The translations under genes were made by a program, and so were the position numbers. Below the pieces are notes generated by a model. It did not search any database. It was given only the letters and a program-made list of their open reading frames with translations, and was not told where the DNA came from. Shown piece after piece: positions 45,201-57,429 of a stretch of DNA of 64,000 nucleotides (position 1 is its first letter; each line of letters starts with the position of its first letter). Source of the stretch: Opisthorchis felineus (taxonomy: Eukaryota > Platyhelminthes > Trematoda > Opisthorchiida > Opisthorchiidae); contig SJOL01009412.1 in NCBI GenBank assembly GCA_004794785.1, forward strand, positions 256,141-320,140, given 5' to 3'.

Positions 45201-48200
45201 GCTTCCCAGAAGGTTGCACCCCCAGAGTGACTGACAGAGTTGATTTCATTAGCTCTCTCCATATCGAACTATACTCCTGCTTTTTAGAAGGCTTCTCTCC
45301 CGCCCAACTCTGGAACTTTGGTGACAACAGTTCATCTTGGGATCCTCAACTCTCTCATTTAATAGTCTCATTTTCGACCATTGTAATGGGCAGGCCCCCA
45401 CAATCTGATATATCAACGGACAAAAGCGACAACCGCCAGATTCGATGCTCCGATGCGTAACCTTCAACTTCTTATCTTTTTGCATTTCTGTGTATTTTAT
45501 GTTCACTCTGTTACATACCTTTGTCTCGAGTTCGGGCATTGAATAACCTTCCAAATTGCCTATGGAGCCAATAATAAATACTTGATTTACACCAGATACT
45601 GAGTTTGTGGTCGTTTTTAAAAAAAACTGGTAAAAAATAGCGATATGCATATGTTCCGTTTTTGGACGTCCGGGATATTCTTATGAGGAGCCCAAATTGC
45701 GTGAACTTTTAGTTAAAAAATAGTTCTTTCTGGAAAGGTAATCCTCCCACGACTAGCCCACTGCACTATGATCCGTTTTTTTCCCCGCACCTTCATAACC
45801 CCTCACCGTCATTCACCTATCTACCTCACCATTCTAGAGAAATTTTATTTTCAGAGTTAACAAATTTTCAGTCAACTTTTTCTCCGACCAACCTGTTGCT
45901 GCCTTGGTATCAAATGGTCAATTTTCGTGGCTCTCCCAATCTTTGCGCTTCCGTAGTGGTGAAAAACACCCGCCTAATATCACCACTTGATCGATTCATC
46001 TGCCATCAACCGTCCTGCACTATTTTCATTAGTTCTATTGCTTAGTTACCGGTTTTAACAGACCTCCGTGTTACCGGACATCAACGCTTCCACATTTTCG
46101 GCTCCTCTGGGCTCTCCACACAGATATATTCGGACTATACCAGTGTGTGGCGTCGATTTACACGCCAAAAAGTTTATCAGCACTATTGATCTGTTTGTTG
46201 GCGCTCTACGTTGCCCATCCTACTTGCGCGCAATCCCATCTAATCGTAATTGCACGGCTGCTCCGTTCAATTCACTATCGACGCAACGGATGGTTAGCAG
46301 TTCTGTTTCTAGTTGTCGTCACATATTTCTACCTAGTTGGATAGTTTTTTCTTTACTTATCGAATAAAGCATTATGGTGTGTTGAAATACAGGGCATGTG
46401 TTGCAAGTGAATCTGTATATGTTACGGCCACCCGAACGAGTCGCCTTCTCGTCCCCAGTTGATTTAAACAAACTTTCAAAAACCATGTCACGCAAAACGT
46501 AAGTTCAGAGAAGCGCACCCGAACAGCATCCAGTGTCTGCCTTGGTGGGTTTTTTCGAGTTTTGAGCGCCGCCATAAACTCTTGTAATCGCGATAAACCT
46601 CGACAACTTGAATTTGCTCCTCACAGATCATATTCCATTTGCACTAGAATTCTATTTAAGGAAGTTGAGTACGTCTACTGTAGACACTGCACTGAAGGAA
46701 TAATGGTTCCATTCGCTATGTTCTTCCTTCTTGAGGATAAGGAAAACGATGATTGATTGTGCAGGAATGCTTGGCCGATGATCAGGTGGTCGATCTGTCT
46801 GTCATTGGGGTTGTGGTATAAATCATTATTTTTCAGATGGAACTGCCGTTTACTCGTAACTCAGGGAGTTATTCTACGGAATACGGAGTACATCTCGAAG
46901 TTGTGTCTTAAACATGGCTGCACAGCGATATAGTTGTGTATGAATGCTATGGATGCTAGTTCCCGTGTGATTTGACCACGTATGTTAGTGTCATTTCCTA
47001 AACAATCGGTGAGTGCTAACTCGATTTAATTTGATGGCTAGAACTTTCACGTCCAGTTTCCGAATATTCCGCCGCTCATACTACACTAGGAAGTCGGGTC
47101 TCTGTGTCTCCGGTACGCCCATATGTGAATTACATAATCCAAAGAAAGGTAACATGCCTACTTACCTAAAGGCCTTTTCGCAGTGGCTTATGATAATGGT
47201 TGTTTGGATCCTCGCTTCACAGCGGGGCCACCTTATGACACCTTTGAGTCTTTAGCCCGTATTAGTTGGATTATAACCATTACCTAGTGCCGCTGCCGTC
47301 AGTGGCAATCGATTACTATACGCATCATTGATGTGTACAAGATAGGACCGTAGGGTATCAGCTTCTTTACCCGCTGTGTATGTAGCGGATTCCAGCACCG
47401 TATGGTGAGGTCGCTGAATTACCTTCATTGGCCTACTTATTTCCCAAGTATTTTAACTGAGTACTCATAAAACCAGCCAACTTAGCTTTCGTCGCCTCCA
47501 GCCCGTCTACAGAGCAGTTCGACTTTACACAACTTATTCCATAGCGTAGGAATACCTTCGTTAGCTTTCAACAAATACACTCATTTGCACATTAATTCGG
47601 TTTTCACGGAAGACTACTAAATCTGTCGTTTATGGTATTCTTCAACTGAATTTGCTGCACAAAGGCCGCTTCATGTTTCAGTCCGTACGATATTCGAGAT
47701 GTCGCAGTGTATTTCCGTAAAGGATACTACTCATAAGGTTGCTGTCGCAGGGTTTTCAGCAACCCTGTGAGTAGTTTCCTTTATGAAAATATACTGCGAG
47801 AACCATCGTTAGCTGTTTTTAATGCAGACTTTTCCCCAAATACGAGGCAGTAGTTGGAGTAGGTGATTTAGCGCCGCAAGAACGCGAGCGATTCTACGTC
47901 CTCCCCCCTGGATTACGTATTACCCAACTTCAGCATCTCCCCCCCCCCTCAATGAGAATACTTCACAAACTAATTTTATCCTAATGAGTGACTCGCTCTG
48001 CAAGAAAAACCGTCATACTCGGTCACATCCACCTGTGCTCCGTGTTCAAAGCATGTGTCCACCCAAATCAATTCAGTTCAGTTCTTTCTCGTTTATTTTT
48101 TTATCATTTATTCACTTATTGTTTTTAGTTTAGTTCCGTTTTCTAACTCACAACCCGCGCAGTTGCTACAGCTTTGTTCACCTAGGATAATGCGAATAAG

Positions 48201-49116
48201 GTAATGAGAGCAACTGGTCGGAGGCGATGGCCCAATCTGTGCACTAACGACAAATGGCTCTGTCTGCCCCCCGTGACAGAAATCGAGAGCTATGCACTGA
48301 AGGCGACAGCTTTGATGCAAGAGTGTCATTATCTGTATGAAACAGCCATATCTGTCAGGGTCACCAACCCGATCGACGTATAGCTCTTCACCGACCCCTT
48401 CCACCCAAATATTCTACCTAAGTTCCGCGCTAACTGCCAACCCAGAAAAATGTCGTCCTGTGGATAAACCGGCTCAGTTCCTAGTCTTATTCAAGCTTCA
48501 ATAGTACGCTGGACAGTTCAGCTCGAATTGCGTTTAAATTTTCTGGTAGATGGACCAAGTAAAACACCCGGTACACATTCCACACTCCCGCATTTCTATC
48601 GCGACGAACGTCTGACTCACACTACGTCGCTCTGAAACCATGCGGCCATACGCTTGTTTTCTTTCCAGACGCGATCAGCTGATTTGAGTTATGTTGAACA
48701 TTTGAATCACAACGATCTTTGTTTATATTGTAAACAGTGTTAGCCAACCCTAGCCAAGCAAATAACTTCCGTGTGTAATCGCCTGAGCCACACGTCTGTC
48801 TTGTACCACTGAGCCCCGTTTGACGCAATACTGATTTCGGTCTCCGTCTCTTTTGTTGTTCTATCTTTAGGCGCGCGAAAACCTCGATATCCCGTGGGAA
48901 ACGGGCGATCAGTCACCTGCAGCTCAAGCAGCCGAATTGATGGAAGAACATTTTCGTGCCCATCGTGCGGAGCATCGTGAACGGGTTCGACTTAATACAC
49001 CGGTGTGGAGTGAGGAAGAATTCCTTCAACTGGTTCCATCCATTCAGGCAATTTGGGCCGATGGATCCATTCGAAAAGCCTTTGATCAGCGTTCGAAAAT
49101 AATCACAGAAAATTTT
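38982..49116 (+). CDS. G-alpha subunit, G12/13 class, 5' two exons (incomplete in window)
   Basis: Exons 38982-39287 and 48871-49116 join in phase 0 and give 184 N-terminal residues. The P-loop GTGESGKST (56-64) is followed by FLKQMKIINGKRF. Exon 2 supplies ARENLDIPWE and IWADGSIRKAFDQRSK, which align with the helical domain of vertebrate G-alpha 12/13 (for example the IPW and RALWADSGI segments). G12/13 subunits bind GTP at the plasma membrane and activate RhoGEFs downstream of receptors. The remaining parts (switch regions, DVGGQ, NKXD and TCAT motifs) were searched for by eye in all reading frames up to 64000 and not found. They probably lie beyond the window. Confidence 0.85.
39563..39588 (+). 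repeat. (ATC)n microsatellite
   Basis: An uninterrupted run of about eight CAT/ATC units inside G-alpha intron 1. Confidence 0.95.
44137..44390 (-). pseudogene. Possible CR1-like endonuclease fragment
   Basis: The minus-strand peptide has VFIGLLMAEYLPHSLL and RIGVCIVGDFEVQGTELL, resembling the YRPPNS...VVGDFNxPxIDW endonuclease pattern with the FN changed to FE. No other endonuclease block is preserved, so the assignment is tentative. Confidence 0.35.
44540..44579. repeat. Perfect 40 bp palindrome with no spacer
   Basis: The left half AGATTGCGCAGGTGAGACTA is the exact reverse complement of 44560-44579; all 20 pairs were checked base by base. It lies in G-alpha intron 1. Confidence 0.97.
47575..47799 (+). 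repeat. Foldback-family element with terminal hairpin
   Basis: 47575-47702 carries the family blocks CACTCATTTGCA, CGGAAGACTACT, CACAAAGGCCGC, CATGTTTCAGTCCGTACGATATTCGAGAT. From 47703, CGCAGTGTATTTCCGTAAAGGATACTACTC... is inverted at 47757-47799 as CAGCAACCCTGTGAGTAG...ATACTGCG, giving arms of about 42 bp with few mismatches around a 12 bp loop. Confidence 0.8.
48066..48400 (+). repeat. Unclassified interspersed repeat (copy 2)
   Basis: GTTGCTACAGCTTTGTTCACCTAGGATAA, GGCGATGGCCCAATCTGTGC, CACTGAAGGCGACAGCTTTGATG, CAGCCATATCTGTCAGGGTCACCAA. It lies in the same order and orientation as the copies at 20585 and 57030 and sits about 470 bp before G-alpha exon 2. Confidence 0.82.
48871..49116 (+). 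CDS. G-alpha 12/13 exon 2 (helical domain)
   Basis: The acceptor is TTTTGTTGTTCTATCTTTAG|GCG (AG at 48869-48870) and the donor AATTTT|GTACGT (GT at 49117-49118). The exon is 82 codons in phase 0/0. The peptide ARENLDIPWE continues the VLFLLQ end of exon 1, as the VDAREKLxIPW segment does in the family. FLQLVPSIQAIWADGSIRKAFDQRSK matches the YLPAIRALWADSGIQ region. The frame stays open beyond the donor to a TGA at 49178, but that extension does not resemble G-alpha. The next expected segment is the VKYFLDNLDR-like helix. Confidence 0.88.
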
Positions 49117-51250
49117 GTACGTCCACTCTCTGTTTTGCAGTACATTGTTTTTACCAACCAGATGAAGCATCTCTTGTGACCGCTAATGTCATCAAGACGG
49201 CTATGGGTTTGAAGATCGTACGCCTGATTGTTCTGTGACTGAATTATTCTGTAAGTTTAAGAGTGGTATCTTGACAAGTTTATACAATCGACCGCTCTGC
49301 TGCACTTTCTGCCTAGTGTGCCTGACAAGATAGCAGGCTTCCCCGAAACTGGAGGAGGAGTCTACCAAAACGGTGAATAAACGTCAACCTGGCTAAAATG
49401 AGGCCAGGCCCGGTGAAATCGATGTAAGCCGCTAAGTAACTGTCCAGCCGAGCGAGACTCGATGTCTCCACAATGCATTCTGTTATACAGTTTTGGTCTA
49501 AAAGTACGACTACCATTTGCTTTTTAGAGGGTAAGAATTGTGCTTGACAGATTGGCCTAAAAGCGGTTACAACGTCAACTTGTGTCTGGTTCAAGGAGAT
49601 GGTCCCCTCTGCAATACGAAGGGCATGTGTTCAGATGCACGCTTTTACAGTTACCTCATTCGACCAATATAGCTGTCTCCATAGGGGTAGACAAATTCGT
49701 AAGTGTTCATCGAGATGGTCTGGCGAAGGATTTTGTCTTTTCATCCCCGTTGATGAAAGCCGCGATCAAGCGCGCAACCAGGATTGTTCTGGTCAAAGTT
49801 TTCTCATCAGCACTTCACTCATCGCACCGCCTTCGAACGGAAGACGGAAGTAAAGCCGCTTGGTTTTTGCTTCCTGCAGAGTTCCTTTAGGAAGCCTCGG
49901 TTTGAGATATTTAGCCATATCAGTTTTGTCGACAAGCTTCTGTTTCACTTTGAGGGAAACAAAGCTATATATTGACATGTTCGTATCAATTTGCGATAAA
50001 GTCGTCGTTGCATTGACTCGTCTGGTGTTTTGTCGTTAGCTGAACTATGGCACTGACTGCTGATAGCATCCATGATCATATTTCAGCATTCTCGGTAATG
50101 TTCCGATTGCTTGTATTGTTCAATTAGCTTCGTCTCTGTCTTGCATGTGTGTTTCGGTCTCACAGACAGACAGAACTGACATCTCTTCACGTTCCTTGTG
50201 AATCCGGTACGCACAACGATCACCCGGCTTTTAATCGAAAAGTCACCTCTAGCCTTTGCACAAACGGCTGCTGCCTGCGATGTAGCAAGATTTGGGCCGT
50301 CGTTATCTTGGCCGTTATACCCATAAACACCATCTGCCTTCTCCGCCGGAGTTGTCTTCACATGCTTCACCGAGGGGTTTTTAGTCCTCGGCTATGCTTA
50401 CTTGACTTGCTTCGCCTGTTGGATCCGGATTGTTATGTTTCGTGCGCGTACAGCTGAGTAGGGTAGCAGACGAGACCTCTTGTTAAGTGGAGTCCAAAGT
50501 TTGAGAAGCTACCTTATAGGGGACACGACAGACCGGCAGCTGTTAATGCTGCTTCTACCGATGCACACCCCGTTCAATATCGAAAGAAATATGTTAAAAT
50601 CCTACGCCTGTAGATCAAGTGAATTTGGGTGGGAAATACTCGTCTTCCTAGAACACCCTGATCACCCGATTGTTCTCACTACTCTCCTCACACTCTTCCA
50701 AGAACTGGGCATCACTTCTGGTCATTTTGACTTCATTCATTGCTGCATTATGAGCTCCTAACCCTTGTATATCCCCGGCCACCGATTCAATCTTGAACGT
50801 GCACGACGATTATGCCACTGGTGGATGCATCTCCCAGGTCCATCGGTCATGTTCTACTCAATCATGTCGAATATTCGTAACTTATGTACTGAGAACCAAA
50901 CAGCTACTGATGAAAATAAACAACGACTTGAGTTTCATTTGAGATTTCGTCTTGTAACGGAAGCCTATCCGTGCCGCTGTTTCATTCTTATTTAGAACAT
51001 CACGAAACTCTAGGGCGTTTTGAACCCGCGACCTCCCAACTAGTAGTCTGAACACTTAACCGTTTGGTCTGATCAACACTGTGCTTAACTCGCACTGAGA
51101 CATCCGAATAAGGATGAAACAGCTGTGCAGTGCATCCCGGCTTTTCAGCATAGATTAGCTCCACTTACAGGATGAAATCTCAATTGAAAGTTCCCATATC
51201 GCCTATCAACAGTGACTTGATTGTTGGTAATAGGAAACTTAGTATATATG
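49117..51250. other. No exon recognised downstream of G-alpha exon 2
   Basis: Presumed G-alpha intron 2. Short open frames of about 100 codons at 49582-49890 and 50149-50457 show no G-alpha motifs. Confidence 0.5.
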
Positions 51251-51254
51251 TAAT

Positions 51255-51690
51255 GTCGTCCTACGAATATTTCATCCCAAGACTTTCAACACTCTGAGAC
51301 AAACACCCGTATACTTCGTCAGACATCCACTTTTCACCACCTGAGATCGCTTCAGGGAGTTAATCGTACTTGGTCGGGTTTGATCAGCCACAAGCTGTCC
51401 GTCTTCGTTCAAGAAAGAGCACCATCTCAAAGTTGCTAACTGTGGTTCACTACTGAGCAGAACGGAATTCAACGATTACTTAAAGCAGTCATGTTCTTCC
51501 TGACCGGAACACACCACTCACAAGATTACTGAAAACTCTTTAATCTGCGATATCTCGAATCGCGTACCAACTGAAACAGAATGTGGCCTTTTTTGCAACA
51601 CATTTGGTTGAATAGTATAAGCGAGAATTTCAGCTGGGATTCTGTTAAGTCTTCCAGTAACCAAATTAGTTTCCAGCTAAGTGTATTTCA
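51255..51690 (-). repeat. Foldback-family repeat, reverse orientation
   Basis: Read on the minus strand, 51680-51490 gives GGTTACTGGAAGACTTAAC, TGTTGCAAAAAAGGCCACATTCTGTTTCAGTTGGTACGCGATTCGAGATATCGCAG and TTTTCAGTAATCTTGTGAGTGGTGTG, matching the 11190 and 47575 copies in order. Confidence 0.65.
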
Positions 51691-52489
51691 GCAATCTTAT
51701 CCTCTTTTCGAAGCAACCAATTCTCTGGTTGCACGGGTTTGCAGGAAACTGTTACTTGTTCATATTCATAGGTTAGAGTGGACTATAGTCTGGTGTACTA
51801 CAGGTATATTCTGGCTTGCAAAAGGGCACATGTACGAAAAACAATTTGCCACGGTCGTGAGATTTTTTAGACTGTGAATGTTATTCCTAAAGCACCATGT
51901 TTCTGTGGATCACAGTGAACTGAATCATAACTTATTTCTCCTTCCTAACTAGTGATCAGCTTGTTTGCGCGGGAAGTTGTATTCTTGTTGATGTACTTTC
52001 CCTTCTTCATCCTTTATTTTGGTTCCGTGGCTCACCTTACTTCACACGAACTCTTCATAACAGTCTCCTGATCCGTTTTGTACTTCTGGGATGTGTACGT
52101 TGCTCACTGAACGGATATTTTTCACATTTGCAGTTGGGATGTGTTTCCGTCTGCTGGTCACAAAGTGCTTCTAAAAGGTACTTGTTTCTGGAATATCGTC
52201 TGGCTACATTGTGCTCTCCAACAAGACCAAGTCATGAACTCAAATTGATCACATTGCCATCAACTGACGATGATCTGGATCCATCACTGACTGACTTAGA
52301 ACACTTGTGCGTTTTCTGATGCAGCACTTGTCCTCAGCCGCTCTTCTCTGCCTTCTTTTGGACTGCACAGGAGGCGGACGACTTTCTCAGCAACTGAGAG
52401 GCACGCGGACCCCGAAGTCACACGAATTTATCAGAACCGTCTGCTGGACTCCCTTCGAACTGTTCAACCACCGCCTGTCAACTCTCACT

Positions 52490-53430
52490 AGAATAGATCA
52501 GTGACTGCTTGAATCTCGGAGTGCCGAACATACTTCAGCTCGTCTAATTATCAGGCATTTTGACAATTGGGCCGAGCACTTGAAGTAACGGTTCTGTTGG
52601 TCACCCGATGTCGAATTCTCTAACTGCACTAGAGCCCTGGACGGTGAACCGGAAACCCCTATGGCATCGGAGGTTTGTGACTGCATACCTCCTCTCAAGC
52701 GCCACTGGGCTCGTTGTCCGGATGACCCGCCGCTCGCATTATTCAAGGACAGAAGTTAGATCCTCAATCAGCGCTTGCTTCATCTATTTGACTTCATTTA
52801 AAGAAAGTAGACTGTCCCAGCTGAGTGGGAAGAATCTGTACTGACGCCCGTTTTCATAAAAGGGCCCAAACCGAATGCAACAGTTACAGAGGAATCAGCT
52901 TGACTTCAGTTGTAACAATACCCCTGATGTCACCTGTTCTTCGTTGCCCTGTGATGACCTATGAGGCACTGACTCAAGAGCAGAAAGCCGGATTTTGGCC
53001 TGGTAAGGGTTGAGTTGACCACATCTTCACACTCCATCAGGTGCTAGGACAACACTATACGTATGAACGACCCGTGATTCTGCTATTCCTGGATTTCCGA
53101 AGTGCATTTGACTCTTGATAAGTCTGTCCTCCTTGACGTGCTTGCTCAGTGAGGAATGCCCCGGAAACCTGTGAATATTATAGGTTATTTGTATTCTCAG
53201 TTTTTCGGGCCTCTGACATTATATGTGGAGCTCTCCAAAGAGTATCCGACAAGCATGCCTACTCCCCCATTTCTGTTCAATTTCTTGATCGAGAAAGGTC
53301 TTCAAGACTTATATTCACCTGACGAAAACCCTGTCATCGTTCTCTTCCCGAAGAGGGAAAGGAGGTCCAAATGTTTTTAATGAACTGACCAAAGTCTTTT
53401 GGCATGTGTTTTGAACCCATATGATCATGC
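52490..53430 (+). pseudogene. RTE-like reverse transcriptase fragment, decayed
   Basis: Ordered blocks in shifting frames: DNWAEHLK, SEVCDCIPPLKRHWARCPDDPP, LALFKD, VPAEWEESVLTPVF, QKAGFWPGKG, HTLHQVLGQHYTYERPVILLFLDFRSAFD-like, KSVLLDVLAQ, GMPRKPVNIIGYLYSQ and PPFLFNFLIEK. This covers the RT N-terminus to before the YADD box. Stops, a missing catalytic block and frame changes make it inactive. Confidence 0.88.
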
Positions 53431-53485
53431 AGTCACTTGCAATCCGGTGAAAGGTCGGCGTTTCACGCATATTGAATCTTGTGTG

Positions 53486-53668
53486 GGCGAGATGGCTTAG
53501 TGGTTAGAGCACGAATTTACTGATCGGAAGGTCCGTGGTTCGAACCCGGCCCGTGAATCTCGACTTCTCCTGTCTAGGTTTGGGCAACCTGGCAGTATCC
53601 CAGCCCTCGTGCTTCCTTCGGTTAGCATGGCAGCTGGGCAATGAAAGAGTGTTACAGCTGGACGATTT
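53486..53668 (+). repeat. tRNA-derived SINE copy, well preserved
   Basis: Box A TGGCTTAGTGG (53493-53503) and box B GGTTCGAACCC (53537-53547), then the conserved body and GTGTTACAGCTGGACGATT. It is followed by an (ATT)n tract. Confidence 0.92.
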
Positions 53669-53673
53669 CTTTA

Positions 53674-53705
53674 TCATTATTAGTATTATTATTATTATTA
53701 TTATT
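53674..53705 (+). repeat. (ATT)n microsatellite, SINE tail
   Basis: A run of about nine ATT units with one interruption at the 3' end of the SINE. Confidence 0.95.
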
Positions 53706-53709
53706 CAAC

Positions 53710-56700
53710 CGTAGGGTGAAGATGACTTCCCCATATAGCATCCAGAAACCAAGGCAACACGCTTTTAATGTCCACCAGCACGTTCGATCGGGATAGCCGT
53801 TGTTATTATCACGAACTGAGCTCGGATGTGTAAACCCGGGCCAGCTCCTCTGTAGAGTTGGGTTGATGCGTCTTTATTTCACCCACTAAGAATGTAATTT
53901 CAAACGTCGTCCTTCCCTGACCTTCGGTCCGCAGACTATTTTCCCTTATCACTCGTTTTTTCAGACCAGCTTAGATATTTCCTTTCGTTCACTTGAATAT
54001 CTTCACACTTGCGGAACCTCCGGTTCCCATGTACTGATGGGCAGTCGCATCAGTTTTCCCTTGTTGTCCTTGCCGTGCCCGATCGCGCCCTAAATTGAGT
54101 TGAGTCTGTGGGACCGAATATTCCAATGGCGTGCAGGTGCAGTTCGCCACGCAGTGCTTCTAACTGGGACAAATTCCGGCCCATAAGCTCAGTCCGACAG
54201 TGGATCTAGTCGAGATTTTTACCTTTCCGTATGGTTGCTCGAACGATGTGATTGGTACCATCAATTGTGCTAATGGCTGCCCATCTGTGATTTTACTGCA
54301 ATGATATGCCCTTAAGTGGAAATCGGCTTTTAGATGGCGTGATGAGAAAACGAACTGTAATCAGAGCTGGTATAGCCGATTATGACGGAAGTTGGTCTCC
54401 CCTTGGTATGCTTCGAGGACTGTTTCACCAAATTACGTGTTGTCTGCATGATATGAAAGCAGCACAACATCAGTGGAGAAGATCCGAAAGTAAGACAGCC
54501 AGATATCGGCTCAGTTCTCCGCCTGGAAGTTTAACCCAACTTCATGTACGTACCAGTGGTCGATGGCTTACGTGCGCTTTTGGTGTAGACACACCTGAAC
54601 CGTAGTGAGCACTTGGTGCAACTATGTGCCGCACACATGCTGCTGCAAAACATACCATCGTCATCACTGACAGCATAGAACACCGGTGATTCGCTGCCGT
54701 ACAGCCGTGTCAATTTGTTTGATTAAAGCCCTGTGATGGAAGGAAAATATGGGACGGATGCGAAACAACAGGCCGCCTGGTCGTATGCTGCCTTCCTCCC
54801 TCCCAATCGAAATGCAAATTGATCAAGTCATCAGCTATGAATAGTATCGCCCAACCACTGACGGGCGCTTGTCTCAGAGCATACATGTGGATTCACACCA
54901 CAGGCTTTTCAGGGCACACGAACCGCGCTCAAGAATCCCAGAGGCATGTGAATTCAACAGCAGGAATGAATTCCTACCGACACGTTATTTGCATAACCGG
55001 GGCATCACGCTTATGGACCAGTTTAATCAACTATATCAAAGCGCTGCTTATTGAACAATACTTCAAATTTACGCGAGCCTCAAAGGTATACTACGCCCGG
55101 TCGCGAATACAGTGTATAGCGGGTGAGAATAAGCACCCATGCTGATCGATCCAGAAGCTTGAAGAAAACTGCCCGTACTAAGCTCCTGCGAACCCTCTTT
55201 GAATGAAAATATCAGTGACAAACATGACTCGCCCATCTCAATCGCCTGGTTTCTGAACCTGACTGGGAGTTACAACTCAGCTGCCCGAATGCAGATCTGC
55301 TGTCGGGTCTCTGACCCTGAATGGTGAATGTGGAATTCCCGGAACCCTGTGTATGCGTTCCAATCGGCAATGGTCAACGTGTTGTTGGTCCTGTAGAACT
55401 CCCGTATGCTCTGTTTCAGAATAGTTACTCCTCCGCCAAATAAGACGGATCGCTAACAGCCTCCATTTACACAAGGTCGCTCGTGATGAATACGGCAATC
55501 AGATTAACTCCCATTGCATTGAGGCTCTTACCATCACTTCACTTCCTTCCTTCGTGCAAAACCACAACCTGGAGGGTTTCTGGGTTTCCTGTAGGATTCT
55601 GGTGCAGGAGTAGCCTGTTCGGACAGGATCTTTGCCTTCTGCCATTGATTTAGCAACGCTATACCGTGTACATGACCGATGACACTACTACACGTTGACT
55701 TGAAAACTACGGTCGATTTCGTCGCCCAAACTGTTCTTCATAACTACAACATTCCATGTTTTCACTAACGTGTGTACGGCACGTGTATAAATATTTATTG
55801 TTTTGTCCACGTTTTTCTCGAATGCATGTGTGCGCGCATCAACATCGACCAGTAACAGCTTGTGGTAATTTGCGGTTACGTTCAGGAGTGGCACCTCCTC
55901 CCACTTTTGAAATAACAGAAAGGACCGACAATCGGAAACACACCTGACGGCCCCTCTGGAAGGATTCCACCTGTGTTCCATTGCTCGTCCCGTTACCGTG
56001 TAACATTCAACAATAGTCCAGCACCTGCATAAAATGTCTACCGCACAAGGTTGGTCGCCGATGTTTCTAAACTCCATAGTTTAGTTCTGGTAAAATTGAA
56101 CTGTCCCATGCTAACGTCGGTCGTTGATTTACGATACACTACGTTATCATTCAACATATTCTGGATCGAGCACAAACCAAATCAGCTGATGGCGTCAGAA
56201 AAGAAAACTTACACGTAGCCGAACTTTTGCAATCGATACAGGAAAACTCAGGTACACCGAACGCGTCGCAGCGAGGTATGTACACGAGCCATCCGGGAGA
56301 GACACTTACAGAAATCTCAAAAGTGATAAAAGTTACCTTAGGCAGGCACGACTCGACCTACTGCATTTCATTATGCCATCGCTCCTCGTGGATTCATGTC
56401 TCTGTTCATCCCAAACCACCGGAACCTTGGTTTAGCCCCTGATATCAGGGAACTACTGTAACCTAAACAATTTGAACACTATATTCCGAAGACCCCCCAG
56501 CACTCTCCCTTTTGTGCAGACTATTTTCTTTCGCCCTACAATGACATCACTAACTAACTGAGCTTTTACTTCACTTGAAGGTTCCGAGGTTTTCTTACAT
56601 GCCCCGAGTCCTTGTTGACGGATCACAGGTCTTCGCTAACAAGTAGATAGTTCTAGTGTGTCCTTACACGCGGCTGCCTTGTTGTCCACGGATATCGAAC

Positions 56701-57025
56701 TTTTGGTTGACAAAATAAGCCATCTCTTCGCCATCCGCATCTCACTTCTCGTCACTGCTTTTTGTTTTACTCGTGCCACATCCTTATTATATCTTGACCA
56801 TGCGGTCTCTCAAGTTCCGAGCTGAATCTAGTGAGCTTACTAGAAATTCTCTGCTTGACTCCGTCGGGTGGGGTCATTTGAACGCACTTGAACGGCCTCG
56901 CAAGCGTGTTGATTGGTGTTGTCTTTTTATGCACTGTAAATCTTCCATAACTATTTCACCCCAACCCAACTTGTCTAGAATTTGAACTTTTATCTGTACT
57001 TGCGTTGTCGACGTCCAATACCAAA
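53710..57025. other. No gene recognised
   Basis: About 3.3 kb. The longest frame is 129 codons on the minus strand (55688-56077), with no recognisable domain. Other frames are shorter and overlap antisense. Confidence 0.45.
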
Positions 57026-57029
57026 CCTT

Positions 57030-57425
57030 GTAAGTCAGTCAGCCGGTCAGTTTTTCAGCTATAGATAACGTACCGAAGTACAGTGGTTCCAGCTGCTACA
57101 GCTTCGTTCACCGAGGATAAGGAGCATACGAGAATCAGAGCCTCGTGTTGGAGACGAGCCAGCCCAGCTAGTCCATTGACGTTAAATGGTTCTGTTTGTT
57201 CTATATGACAGAGACTGAGAGCTACGCAATGAAGGCGATAGACTTGGTGTAGGACCACCATTAGCTGAGTGATGCTGCCATATTTGTTAGGGTCACCAGC
57301 CATGGACTTTTCGCGTCCCGAGGTCCCCATCCAATAAAACGGAAGTTGTCAATGCGACTGAGTTGACTGTTAAGGGCTTTCATGCTTGGTTGCCTGGGTC
57401 GTCTCCATTCGATACTGGGCGAAAA
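57030..57425 (+). repeat. Unclassified interspersed repeat (copy 3)
   Basis: GTCAGTTTTTCAGCT, GCTACAGCTTCGTTCACCGAGGATAAGGAG, GAAGGCGATAGACTTG, GCCATATTTGTTAGGGTCACCAGCC, GGGCTTTCATGC, CTGGGTCGTCTCCATTCGATAC; same order as 20585-20985. Confidence 0.82.
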
Positions 57426-57429
57426 AGGT

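Larger units (their letters stand above)
39288..48870 (+). other. G-alpha intron 1 (9.6 kb)
   Basis: The boundaries are GT at 39288 and AG at 48870. It holds an ATC microsatellite near 39563, a perfect 40 bp palindrome at 44540-44579, a possible CR1 endonuclease remnant (44137-44390, minus), a foldback-repeat arm with hairpin (47575-47799) and an unclassified repeat (48066-48400). No additional exon was recognised. Confidence 0.75.

Noticed and set aside
45049..45650. Minus-strand frames of 92 and 133 codons in the G-alpha intron
   Set aside because: Low-complexity, Lys/Ser-rich peptides without recognisable domain; the two frames overlap in different phases.
49117..49178. In-frame extension of G-alpha exon 2 to a TGA
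   Set aside because: The sequence after AATTTT starts with a good donor GTACGT, and the extension has no resemblance to G-alpha, so it is read as intron.
55688..56077. 129-codon minus-strand frame
   Set aside because: No motif, no splice context and nothing similar elsewhere in the window; kept only as an unassigned stretch.
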